Of a stretch of DNA of 43,674 nt, positions 32,264-39,990 are shown piece by piece. Source of the stretch: an uncultured Spirochaeta sp. (GTDB lineage: Bacteria > Spirochaetota > Spirochaetia > DSM-27196 > Alkalispirochaetaceae); assembly GCA_913030605.1 (NCBI GenBank), contig CAJWEZ010000038.1, forward strand, positions 1-43,674, in the 5' to 3' direction. The notes beneath the pieces were generated by a model. The model was not told the origin of the DNA. It ran no database searches and saw only the letters and a program-made list of their open reading frames with translations. The number at the start of each line of letters is the position of its first letter. Positions within the stretch are counted from its first letter, which is position 1. Both the position numbers and the translations under genes were made by a program.

Positions 32264-34410
32264 ACTGCGATCCTTTCCTGCTGGTATTTGGGCACCGTAA
32301 GCACGAATCGGGTGCCTTTGCCGCGGCGCGTGGCCAGCGATACCCGTCCGCTGACGCGGCGGAGCGAGTCACGCACAGCGGGAAGTCCCTCGCCGCGACC
32401 GGAAACCGCCGACACGGACGGGGCGGTGGAAAAGCCGTCTCGGAATATGAGGCGCACCAGGTCCGGCGGGCCGATCTCGCGGGTCTCGTCGATGAGATGG
32501 TGTTCCACTGCCCGGGCGCGCACCGCCTCCACGTCGATTCCTTTCCCGTCGTCCTCGACTTCGATCTGAACGGAGCCGTCGATTTCGGTGGCAACGACGC
32601 GGATCGATCCCTCCGGTGGCTTGCCGGACTGTTCCCGGATCCGCGGCCGTTCGATACCGTGATCGATCATGTTCCGCACGATGTGGGTCAGGGCATCCAC
32701 CACGGCGGAGTAGATCTCCGGCTCCACGGCCAGGGCTCCAAGATCGCAGAATACCCCGCCCACACGCTTTCCGCGCTGTTCGGCCAGCGTTCGTGCCATC
32801 GCCGCGAGGCGTGTCTCCATCGACGCCAGCGGGACCAGCTGGAGATCCCGTACCCTCGCCCGGATGTCGGGATCGTCCACACCGGCGCCGCTGATCGCGT
32901 CCCGGAGGGCGTCCAGCTTCTCCCGCGACACGACGACCGTCTCGTCGGGAGTGACCCAGTCGGAGCCGAGGTGTTCCTCCACCACGGAGAGGTCGTGCTC
33001 CCACGCTGAGCGCAGCAGCTCGAGCCCGTCGGCGACGGACAGGGTATCGGAGAGCAGCGCCGAGTCGGCGATACTCTGTTCCAGCTCGTGGGCCGCGGAG
33101 GCGGTATCCTGCAGCTTCAGGAATCCGGCGTTGGCCTTGAAGGTGTGGAGCGCCCGCACCGTTTCGTCCGGTACCGATCCGCCGGCGGCGGCATCGAGCT
33201 GCGCGAACACCTCTCGCGCCTCGTTCATGAGGGCGGCGAAATCGCCGCGGTGCTCCACCACCGCCAGGAGGCGGTCGCGGAGTTCCGCCTGCCGGGAAAC
33301 AGCCTCCTGAAGTCGTTTCTGCTCCGTGACGTCCTGCAGGGAGCACATCACCGTTCCGTCGTCGATCTGGCGGAAATCGAGGCGGATCGTCCTGTCGTTT
33401 ACCGACACCTCGTCGTCGATCAGCTCGAAGACCACCGAGGGGTTGGACGTGCCGCTGAATACCAGCCGCAGCGCGTCCCGGAAGTCGTCGCGGGCGGTGT
33501 CGGTGTGGTAGAGCAACTCCGCGATGTCGGCGCCGCCGATGCCGCGACCGAAGATCGTTTCACATTCCCGTGAATACTCGGGACGGACGAGGAAATCGTC
33601 GCCGAAGGAGAGAAAGCCCTGCCCGGAGAAGTCCAGGAGACTCTGAATCGACCGCGTGCGCTCGCGGACGCGCTCCTCCAGGGTCCGGTTTGCGCGGTCC
33701 AGAAAGCGCGTCCCGGTCAGGAGACCGGCGATCGCCGCCGCCACCAGGAGTGCGATCGCGGCAAAGGTGACGTAGATCGTCTGTTCGACCGCCGCGGTCG
33801 TTTCGGTCTCGATCCGGTCCACCAGCGACTGCAGGTTCTCGGTGACGAAGTAACTCAAACTCACCGTGGCGTTGTGCATGCGCCGCTGCAGCGTCCGAAC
33901 GAACTCGAGTTCCTCGTCCCGTTCCTCCTGCGTCGCCGCCGTCGTCATCTGCCGCAGCTGGAACGCCATGTTGTCGATGCCCGTGGGCGTGAGGATCCCG
34001 GCGAGATCACCCTCGAAGATCTGTTCGATCTGTGTTGTCGCCTGGGTAAAGAGTTCCGCGGAGTACTGCCACCCGACACTCACGGACTCGATGCTGCGCC
34101 CGAGGGCGATCTGGTCGACCGCGATACGATTGAGGGCGGGGTGCTCCGTCACGGTGCGAATCCCGCGACCGGTCGCCGCGAGGCTGTCCTGCCAGCGGTC
34201 GAAGTACGGCTGCAGGCGCTCGGCGGTGCCGGTTATCTGCGTGGAGTCGAAGAGCAGGCGATAAGCGTTCCCGATCGTCGACTGGGTCTCGATCTGCAGC
34301 GCCCTCAGCTCGTTGACGCGCTGGACCGACCAGTAGGCGCCGAAGCCGCCCACGGCGAGGACCGCCACCGATGCGAGAATGATATAACGTACTTTTTGGC
34401 GGACGTTCAC
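32260..34410 (-). CDS. Membrane-bound CheA-like histidine kinase with PAS-like and Hpt domains
   Basis: 716 aa from the GTG at 34410, with GGAGG seven bases upstream. A membrane helix lies at about 8-28, then a periplasmic helical sensor domain (30-207), a second helix (212-236), a coiled linker, a PAS-like domain (255-365), and an Hpt domain with His422 in RALHTFKANAGFLKL. The CheA-type catalytic part follows: P3-like helices (495-545), N box HIVRNMIDHGIE (from 576), G1 EDDGKGID (619-626), then IFRDGFSTA and SGRGEGLPAV. There is no CheW/P5 coupling domain, so the kinase need not dock to receptors and may sense directly. It heads an operon with cheX and cheY. Confidence 0.85.
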   Translation of the reverse strand: MNVRQKVRYIILASVAVLAVGGFGAYWSVQRVNELRALQIETQSTIGNAYRLLFDSTQITGTAERLQPYFDRWQDSLAATGRGIRTVTEHPALNRIAVDQIALGRSIESVSVGWQYSAELFTQATTQIEQIFEGDLAGILTPTGIDNMAFQLRQMTTAATQEERDEELEFVRTLQRRMHNATVSLSYFVTENLQSLVDRIETETTAAVEQTIYVTFAAIALLVAAAIAGLLTGTRFLDRANRTLEERVRERTRSIQSLLDFSGQGFLSFGDDFLVRPEYSRECETIFGRGIGGADIAELLYHTDTARDDFRDALRLVFSGTSNPSVVFELIDDEVSVNDRTIRLDFRQIDDGTVMCSLQDVTEQKRLQEAVSRQAELRDRLLAVVEHRGDFAALMNEAREVFAQLDAAAGGSVPDETVRALHTFKANAGFLKLQDTASAAHELEQSIADSALLSDTLSVADGLELLRSAWEHDLSVVEEHLGSDWVTPDETVVVSREKLDALRDAISGAGVDDPDIRARVRDLQLVPLASMETRLAAMARTLAEQRGKRVGGVFCDLGALAVEPEIYSAVVDALTHIVRNMIDHGIERPRIREQSGKPPEGSIRVVATEIDGSVQIEVEDDGKGIDVEAVRARAVEHHLIDETREIGPPDLVRLIFRDGFSTAPSVSAVSGRGEGLPAVRDSLRRVSGRVSLATRRGKGTRFVLTVPKYQQERIAV

Positions 34411-34575
34411 GAGTCGACCTCCATGCATCACGAGAAACCGGTATGTCGTTTTGGACGCGTTATTTACATCGGGGACCACGAGCCCGGCCCCGGCCCGGCA
34501 GACAGGGTAACCCGAGGTGTGCGCCGCCGCAAGTCTCTCCTGTCACGAGGTGGGGATGTAATCGTTTGCCGCGGG

Positions 34576-35298
34576 TCAGACGACCTCTTCCGGATATCCC
34601 GCGAATACGGGAACTCCAGGGTCGAGGGGAGCGGGGTCGGGAGCCGTGATCGTATCGATAAGCAGGACCGTTGCATCCGGAAACGCACGTCGCAGGGCGT
34701 TGGCGTTCGCCGGTTCGTTCTCCACTGCAAGGACCACACTTCCAATGCCCGCGATTCCGGTGCACGCTTCCCGTTTGAACGCCAGGTCGTCGTCTCCCGC
34801 GTCGGGCTTGAAAAGGAATCGCGCACCGCGGCCGGTGGGCAGTCCGTGGGCCTCAAACGATTCGATCGTGCCGTCCCGCATGTTCGGCTCGTCTCGCCCG
34901 GTAAGATACACCAGGCCGATGTCGCGGGCGCGGAGCCACCACAGAAACGCGGCAACGCCGGGATAGGGGCGATCGTACGCGAGCCACGGACTGGAGAAGA
35001 ACCGCTCCGCCCAGAATCTGTGCAGGCGACCGGTGGCGGCTGCATCAAGGCGCGCCCGCTGCGCCGCCAGCTCCGCGGCGCCCCAGCCCAGATCCTCGTC
35101 GGTCATCGCTTCGACGACCGGCGCAATCGCGGGGAAGGGGCGCGCCGCCGCCTGGAGAATCCGGCGGTTGCGGAGCGCGGTGTCCATGATCGTGCTGTCG
35201 ATGTCCAGGACGGCCACCGACGCAGGCGGTCGGCGCGATAGCTGGTCGTCCAGCCAGGTGAGATCGAGAACCGTGCTATCGGTCCGGGTGCCGCGCAT
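34576..35298 (-). CDS. HAD-family phosphatase
   Basis: 240 aa, cytoplasmic. HAD motif I is VLDIDSTIMDT with nucleophile Asp32 and Asp34. Motif II is VYLTGRDEP. The Lys of motif III may lie in ARFLFKPD or DDLAFKREA, and ENEPAN may be motif IV. HAD hydrolases release phosphate from small molecules, often sugar phosphates. It is the last gene of the RpiR/ABC importer operon, so a phosphorylated product of the imported sugar is a likely substrate, but that is inference. The ATG at 35298 follows GGAGG and overlaps the previous gene by 23 bp. Confidence 0.75.
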   Translation of the reverse strand: MRGTRTDSTVLDLTWLDDQLSRRPPASVAVLDIDSTIMDTALRNRRILQAAARPFPAIAPVVEAMTDEDLGWGAAELAAQRARLDAAATGRLHRFWAERFFSSPWLAYDRPYPGVAAFLWWLRARDIGLVYLTGRDEPNMRDGTIESFEAHGLPTGRGARFLFKPDAGDDDLAFKREACTGIAGIGSVVLAVENEPANANALRRAFPDATVLLIDTITAPDPAPLDPGVPVFAGYPEEVV

Positions 35299-35821
35299 AC
35301 GCGCCCTCCGTGGTGATGATGGCGTGGGTCCGCCAGAACTCTATCGCCGCGGGGAGTGCGTCCAGGGCGATCTCGGGATCGTGAATCTCTCGCGGCGCGG
35401 TCACGCCGGGGTAGATCGTGTGGATGACGAAGGCGTCGTCTGTCCACCACCCCCAGAGGCAGACGGCGTGTGTAGGGTCTCGGCGGCCGAGACAGAGATG
35501 CGACGGGATCCTCCGGCCGCGCCGGTAGCCCCAGAAGGACTCCGATCCGTCCGGCGGTACCGTCCGGAGTCCGGTCCTGCCGGTGGGTTCGCCCAGTTCC
35601 CAGTCCGCGTGCAGCCACCGCGGGTCCTCCGGCGGGGGCGCGGTGTCGTCCGCCGCCGCGACCGACTGCAGGCCCGTCGGACGGCTCGCCGCCACCAGCG
35701 GCCGAAGCTCCTCCAGGATCTCCTCGACGGGGCGGGCAAACTCGTCGCGGTGCGCCTCCAGATGGGACGGGTCGCGCCATCGCCAGGTGAAATCGTTGTG
35801 TGCCGGGTGGGTGTTCATCAT
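35276..35821 (-). CDS. Unrecognised protein in the RpiR/ABC operon
   Basis: 181 aa from the ATG at 35821 (tandem ATGATG at the permease stop). I do not recognise it. It is soluble, rich in Trp, Arg, His and Pro, with FTWRWRDPSHLEAHRDEF at the start, RIPSHLCLGRRDP and VCLWGWWTDDAFVIHTIYPG in the middle, and a helical end AAIEFWRTHAII. No signal peptide or membrane helix. The longer frame to 36583 is antisense shadow in the permease. Location between the permeases and the HAD phosphatase suggests a role in the same sugar pathway. Confidence 0.6.
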   Translation of the reverse strand: MMNTHPAHNDFTWRWRDPSHLEAHRDEFARPVEEILEELRPLVAASRPTGLQSVAAADDTAPPPEDPRWLHADWELGEPTGRTGLRTVPPDGSESFWGYRRGRRIPSHLCLGRRDPTHAVCLWGWWTDDAFVIHTIYPGVTAPREIHDPEIALDALPAAIEFWRTHAIITTEGAYARHPDR

Positions 35822-36666
35822 TTCAGCCCCGAGTTCATGAAGCCCTCGATGAAGCGCTTCTGGAAGATTACAAACAGTGTCAGCAGCGGCAGCGCCACCA
35901 CGAGCGTGGCGGCGGACATCAGTCCCCACTGGGCGCCGATCTCCCCGAGCTGGGTAAAACGCGCCAGGCCGGCCGTGAGCGGCCGGACCGTATCGCTCTG
36001 GCTGATGATCAGCGGCCAGAGTAGGTTGTTCCAGTGCCAGTTGACCGACGAGATCGAAAACGCCACCACCGACGGCGTCGCCATGGGCAGATACACGTGC
36101 CACAGGATCTGCGCCCAGCTGGAGCCGTCCACCATGGCGGCGTCGGCATAGTCCCGCGGGATGCCGAGAAACGCCTGTCGGAGCAGGAACGTCCCGAAGG
36201 CGCTTCCCCAGAACGGCATCGCCATCGCCAGGATCGTGTCGTACAACCCCAGAAAACGTATCGTCTGGAAGTTGGGCACCAGCAGCGCCACCGTCGGGAT
36301 CATCATCTGCGTCAGAATGACCGTGAACAGGACGCGCTGACCGCGGAAGCGGTAAAAGGCGAAGGCAAAGCCCGCCAGGCTGCTGGTGACCAGCTGTACC
36401 GACAGGATGAGCGCCACCAGCAGCACCGTGTTCCGAAAATAGAGCGCGAAAGGCGCCAGGTTGAAGGCGCGCACGTAGTTTTCCAGGCTCAGGCCGCTTC
36501 CGAACCACACCTGTCCCCGGGCGAACGGCTCGCCGGGGGGCCGCAGGCTCGCGATGACCGACCAGATCAGCGGCATGGACCACAGGAGCGCGATACCGAT
36601 GCCGAGGACGACGCCAGCACCGCGGAGAACTGTGGTTGCGCGGAGCGTTCGTCCGGTGTTACGCAT
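35818..36666 (-). CDS. Sugar ABC transporter permease (MalG type)
   Basis: 282 aa with six helices. The EAA loop reads YADAAMVDGSSWAQILWHVY with LPMATP. The C-terminus FQKRFIEGFMNSGLK is typical of the MalG-type permeases. The ATG at 36666 overlaps the previous permease's stop by 8 bp (ATGCGTAA), with GGAGGA upstream. Second permease of the importer operon; the ATPase is not encoded here. Confidence 0.9.
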   Translation of the reverse strand: MRNTGRTLRATTVLRGAGVVLGIGIALLWSMPLIWSVIASLRPPGEPFARGQVWFGSGLSLENYVRAFNLAPFALYFRNTVLLVALILSVQLVTSSLAGFAFAFYRFRGQRVLFTVILTQMMIPTVALLVPNFQTIRFLGLYDTILAMAMPFWGSAFGTFLLRQAFLGIPRDYADAAMVDGSSWAQILWHVYLPMATPSVVAFSISSVNWHWNNLLWPLIISQSDTVRPLTAGLARFTQLGEIGAQWGLMSAATLVVALPLLTLFVIFQKRFIEGFMNSGLK

Positions 36667-37543
36667 CGCCGGTCCTCCGTTCGCTCACCAGGAAGTTGGT
36701 CACCGTGAACACGAGGAGCATCATCACGAGGATTACCGTGATCGCCGATGCCTGGCCCACGTTGAGACTGTCGAAGCGGACCTGCCACAGGTGGTAGAGC
36801 AGCAGCGTACTGCGACCGCTGGGGCCCCCCTGGGTGAGGATGAACACGTGGTCAACGATTCGAAACGCGCCGATGACCGCGATCGTTGTGACAAAGAGCG
36901 TGGTCCGCCGCAGCAGCGGCAGTGTGAAACGAAAGAACGTGACCAGTGGCCCCGCCCCTTCCAGTTTGAGCGCCTCGTACACATCCCGCGGCAGGTTCTG
37001 CACGCCGGCGAGGTAGAAGATCATGTAAAACCCGGCGTCCTTCCAGAACGCGACGATGACAAGCGCCCACAGGGCGCGGTTCGGATCGCTCACCCAGTTC
37101 TCCGGTCCGGTGTAGCCGAACAGCCGGAGGAACTCGTTGAACAACCCGTAGTCGGGGGTCAGGAAAAACATCCAGACGGTGGCGGCGGAGACCATCGGCA
37201 GCATCGTGGGGTGGAACATCGCCACGCGGAGCCGCGAAAAGCGTGGTCGGCTCAGCCACAGCGCCAGCCCCAGTGCCGTCACGATCCACAGCGGAACCAC
37301 GGTCACCACGTAGCGCAGGGTGTTGCCCAGAATCATGCGAAAGTCGTCGCTGGAAAACAGGTCGACGTAGTTGCCCAGACCGTAGAAGACCGGCTCCCGG
37401 TAGCGCGGGATGTTGAGGCGGTGCTGGAACAGACTGCCCACCACGCTCGCGATCGTCGGGTATACCGTGAACACGAGCACGAACACCAGGGTGGGAAGAA
37501 TCAACAGGTACGGAAGCAGCGGGTGCCCGCGGCGTGTGGTCAT
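36659..37543 (-). CDS. Sugar ABC transporter permease (MalF type)
   Basis: 294 aa from the ATG at 37543, with GGAGGA upstream. The longer frame to 37867 lies antisense in the binding-protein gene and is rejected. Six helices. The EAA loop is YEALKLEGAGPLVTFFRF with TLPLL. Pairs with the MalG-type permease it overlaps. The 97-nt gap between it and the binding-protein gene contains GC-rich pairing but no clean terminator. Confidence 0.88.
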   Translation of the reverse strand: MTTRRGHPLLPYLLILPTLVFVLVFTVYPTIASVVGSLFQHRLNIPRYREPVFYGLGNYVDLFSSDDFRMILGNTLRYVVTVVPLWIVTALGLALWLSRPRFSRLRVAMFHPTMLPMVSAATVWMFFLTPDYGLFNEFLRLFGYTGPENWVSDPNRALWALVIVAFWKDAGFYMIFYLAGVQNLPRDVYEALKLEGAGPLVTFFRFTLPLLRRTTLFVTTIAVIGAFRIVDHVFILTQGGPSGRSTLLLYHLWQVRFDSLNVGQASAITVILVMMLLVFTVTNFLVSERRTGDA

Positions 37544-37640
37544 GGTTCCTCCGAAGTTCCGGATACGCGGCGACGGTGGGACGGTGGCGTACTGCCCCCG
37601 CCCACATCCGACCGCCGGGCATCCGGGGTTGGATTCCGTC

Positions 37641-38939
37641 TCAGCGGAAGTCCTCGAGGGCCGCATCGGCCTCCTGCTGCGCCGCTTCCATCGCCGCCTG
37701 CGGGTCCATCTCGCCGTTAAACGCCGCCTGCAGGTAGTTGTGGAAGATGGTGCGCACCTCGCCGAGGTTCTGCACCGCCAGCTCCTTGCCGGCGCTCGCC
37801 AGCACGTCACGCGTCTGCCCCGCCTGGGGGTGCTCCGCGATCCACGCCTGCATGTCGGGGTCGGCAAATGCGCTCTCCCGCGTGGCGATGTAGCCGGTGC
37901 GGATCGAGAAGTCCGCCGCCCGCGCCGGTTCCGTCAGGAACACGGCAAAGTCGAACGCGGCCTGCTTTTCGGCATCGCTGAGGCCGGAGACCATGTAGAG
38001 GTTGCCACCGCCGGGGACGCTGTAGCTGCCGCCGTCGCGACCGGGAATGCCGGTGACGCCGACCTCAAAGTCCGCCTGCGAGAGGACGTTGGAGAGGCTT
38101 CCGGAACTGTGGACGATCATGGCGGTGTTTCCGGAGACGAAATTGGGCACGACGTTGCCCCACGAGGCCTGAACGCCCTCGGGCATCGCGCCGTACTCGT
38201 GGGAGAGGCTGTTGTAGTAGCCGATCGCGTCGATCGCGGCGGGGGTGTCAAAGTACACCTCGGTGTCGGAGTCGCCAACGATGTTCCGGCCCGCGCCCAT
38301 CGCCAGGGGCTGGAACAGCCAGTACGGCCAGCCGGTGGGCCACTCGATGCCCCAGCGCGTGACCGTGTCGCCGGTGCGCTCGGTGAGGTCGGAGGCGGTC
38401 TGTGCCAGGGACTCCCAGTCGCTCGGTACGGTGTGTCCGGTCTGCTGCAGGAGATCCGCGTTGTAGTACATCACCACCGCGCTGCGCTGGAACGGCAGGC
38501 TCCAGATCTCGTCCATGTAGGAGGAGTTGGCCAGGAACGCCGGGAGAAAGTCGTCCAGATAGGCCTGGCCATCGTCCATCGCGTCCAGGTAGGGAGTCAG
38601 CGGCTCGATGTACTGCGCGTTGGCGAGATCGAACAGGTCGGTCGCCAGCATCACAGCGAGGGCCGGCGCATCACCTCCGCCGTCGATCGTCGTCTGGATC
38701 GTGGTTTTCACGTCCGGGTACCCGCCGGCGTAGATCGTTTCGACCTCCACGTTCGGGTACTGCGCCATAAACTCCTCGGCGTAGCCGTCCAGAATTTCGG
38801 CGACCGGGGCGTCCACCGCCACCGGGTAGGCGATCTGGATCGTTACCGGCTGGTCGCCGACGGGTTCCGCCTGACCGCTGGCGAATGCGCCGGCGGCCAC
38901 GAGCACAATGAGTGCTCCAGTCATCAGTCGTGTTGACAT
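37641..38939 (-). CDS. Sugar ABC transporter, periplasmic substrate-binding protein
   Basis: 432 aa, solute-binding family 1. Signal peptide of residues 1-21 ends GAFA|SGQAE with no Cys. Family blocks include NVEVETIYAGGYPDVKTTIQ, MLATDLFDLANAQYIEPL and SLPFQRSAVVMYYN, then NTAMIVHSSGSLSN and AFDFAVFLTEPARAADFSIR. The ATG at 38939 follows AAGGAGG. It is the second gene of its operon, 16 nt after rpiR. The mature region resembles glycerol-3-phosphate- and multiple-sugar-binding proteins, but the ligand cannot be named. Confidence 0.9.
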   Translation of the reverse strand: MSTRLMTGALIVLVAAGAFASGQAEPVGDQPVTIQIAYPVAVDAPVAEILDGYAEEFMAQYPNVEVETIYAGGYPDVKTTIQTTIDGGGDAPALAVMLATDLFDLANAQYIEPLTPYLDAMDDGQAYLDDFLPAFLANSSYMDEIWSLPFQRSAVVMYYNADLLQQTGHTVPSDWESLAQTASDLTERTGDTVTRWGIEWPTGWPYWLFQPLAMGAGRNIVGDSDTEVYFDTPAAIDAIGYYNSLSHEYGAMPEGVQASWGNVVPNFVSGNTAMIVHSSGSLSNVLSQADFEVGVTGIPGRDGGSYSVPGGGNLYMVSGLSDAEKQAAFDFAVFLTEPARAADFSIRTGYIATRESAFADPDMQAWIAEHPQAGQTRDVLASAGKELAVQNLGEVRTIFHNYLQAAFNGEMDPQAAMEAAQQEADAALEDFR

Positions 38940-38955
38940 CGTGTCCTCCTTATCG

Positions 38956-39819
38956 TCATGACTCTGTCCCGACCGGGTCCGACCAGACCCGTCGGGTCGA
39001 TTCCAGTGTGGTGAGCTGCGCGTCCACCTCTCCGCGGTGAACCAGCTCGTACGCCAGCAGCAGAAGGTTGGCGTAGTGCATGGGCAGCGCCATGCTGTTC
39101 TTGAACTCCATCTCGCCGCGGGGGACGTGCACGAAGCGGTCCACCGCCGCCACCCACGACGGATGGATCGTTGCAGAAATCAGTGCGACCCACGTCTGCC
39201 CCACCAGGCGGGGCTGCAGCGTTCGACGCAGCCAGTCGTCGTCGTCGCTGTAGTGAAACAGGATCAGGACATCCTCGGGACCCATCAGATGCAACATGTC
39301 GGGGATGTGGCGGGGATCCTGCTGGACCAGCATCGTCGTGACCCCGTAACGCGGCAGGCGCTGGGCGAGGTAGTGAGCCGGGTAGCGACCGGTTGAGGGG
39401 CCCATGACGAAGACGCTGCCGGCGCCGTGGATCCGGCGCGCGATCTCGTCGAGGATAGCGACGTCGGTAGCGGCCACCAGACGCTCGAGTGCCCGGAGGT
39501 CCACAGCCGCGGCTTCCCGGACCAGCTGATCGAGGGTGCGCACCCGCTCGTGTACCCGGCGGGACGCAACCAGCGAGTCGATCTGGGTGGCGAAGAACGC
39601 CTCGATGGAGGCCTGAAACTCGCGGTAGGAGGCGAAGCCCATTCGCCGGAAGCAGCTGATGATCACCGGCTTGCTGATACCGGCGGCATCTGCCAGGTCC
39701 CGCTGCGTCGCCCGGGCCGCCAGATCCGGATGAGCGTTGACGTATTCGACGAGGGCGTGCTCCGCGCGGCTCAGCGATTCCTGATGGTGTCGCAATCTGT
39801 CCAGCCAGTCTCCACTCAT
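38956..39819 (-). CDS. RpiR-family transcriptional regulator
   Basis: 287 aa. Residues 1-77 form the RpiR helix-turn-helix domain (TQRDLADAAGISKPVIISCF, RRMGFASYREFQ). Residues about 120-260 form a SIS domain that binds phosphosugars (ARRIHGAGSVFVMGPSTGRY, then VLILFHYSDDDDW). It heads the importer operon, so it probably senses a phosphorylated product of the imported sugar. The ATG at 39819 is preceded by GGAG. A promoter with an inverted repeat lies just upstream. Confidence 0.9.
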   Translation of the reverse strand: MSGDWLDRLRHHQESLSRAEHALVEYVNAHPDLAARATQRDLADAAGISKPVIISCFRRMGFASYREFQASIEAFFATQIDSLVASRRVHERVRTLDQLVREAAAVDLRALERLVAATDVAILDEIARRIHGAGSVFVMGPSTGRYPAHYLAQRLPRYGVTTMLVQQDPRHIPDMLHLMGPEDVLILFHYSDDDDWLRRTLQPRLVGQTWVALISATIHPSWVAAVDRFVHVPRGEMEFKNSMALPMHYANLLLLAYELVHRGEVDAQLTTLESTRRVWSDPVGTES

Positions 39820-39830
39820 GAATGCTCCGT

Positions 39831-39857
39831 GGTAAAAGTATACACGCGAACTTTACC
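39831..39857 (-). promoter_or_regulatory. rpiR promoter with an inverted repeat (possible autoregulatory operator)
   Basis: The plus-strand arms GGTAAAAGT and ACTTTACC face each other across about ten bases, pairing except for one extra A. The minus-strand -10 TATACT (39842-39837) overlaps the left arm, and a 17-nt leader to the ATG at 39819 remains. The site would suit an RpiR dimer, but nothing proves it. Confidence 0.5.
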
Positions 39858-39968
39858 TGAACGCCAGAAAAACCGCGCCCGTGAGTACTATGTGGTCATA
39901 TTGTTAGAAACGTATTAACCAACGCGAAAAATCATCTTTATGGGGCCGAAATCGGGCGGCCAAAACGG

Positions 39969-39974
39969 TATATT
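39969..39974 (+). promoter_or_regulatory. -10-like element of the large unknown gene
   Basis: TATATT ends 16 nt before the ATG at 39991, in a stretch more AT-rich than its surroundings. The leader would be about 10 nt with AGGCAGG. No -35 stands out. Confidence 0.45.
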
Positions 39975-39990
39975 CGTAGCCAGGCAGGCA

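Noticed and set aside
34434..34445. GAAACCGGTATG, similar to the LacI operators
   Set aside because: One half-site only, upstream of the kinase, not palindromic.
34430..34475. Sigma-28-like promoter before the kinase
   Set aside because: TAAA and ACGACATA are present, but spacing (13 nt) and the second box are poor matches to the flagellar consensus.
35822..36583. N-terminal extension of the unknown 181-aa gene
   Set aside because: Antisense-like composition and overlap with the permease. The ATG at 35821 sits at the permease stop as expected for coupled genes.
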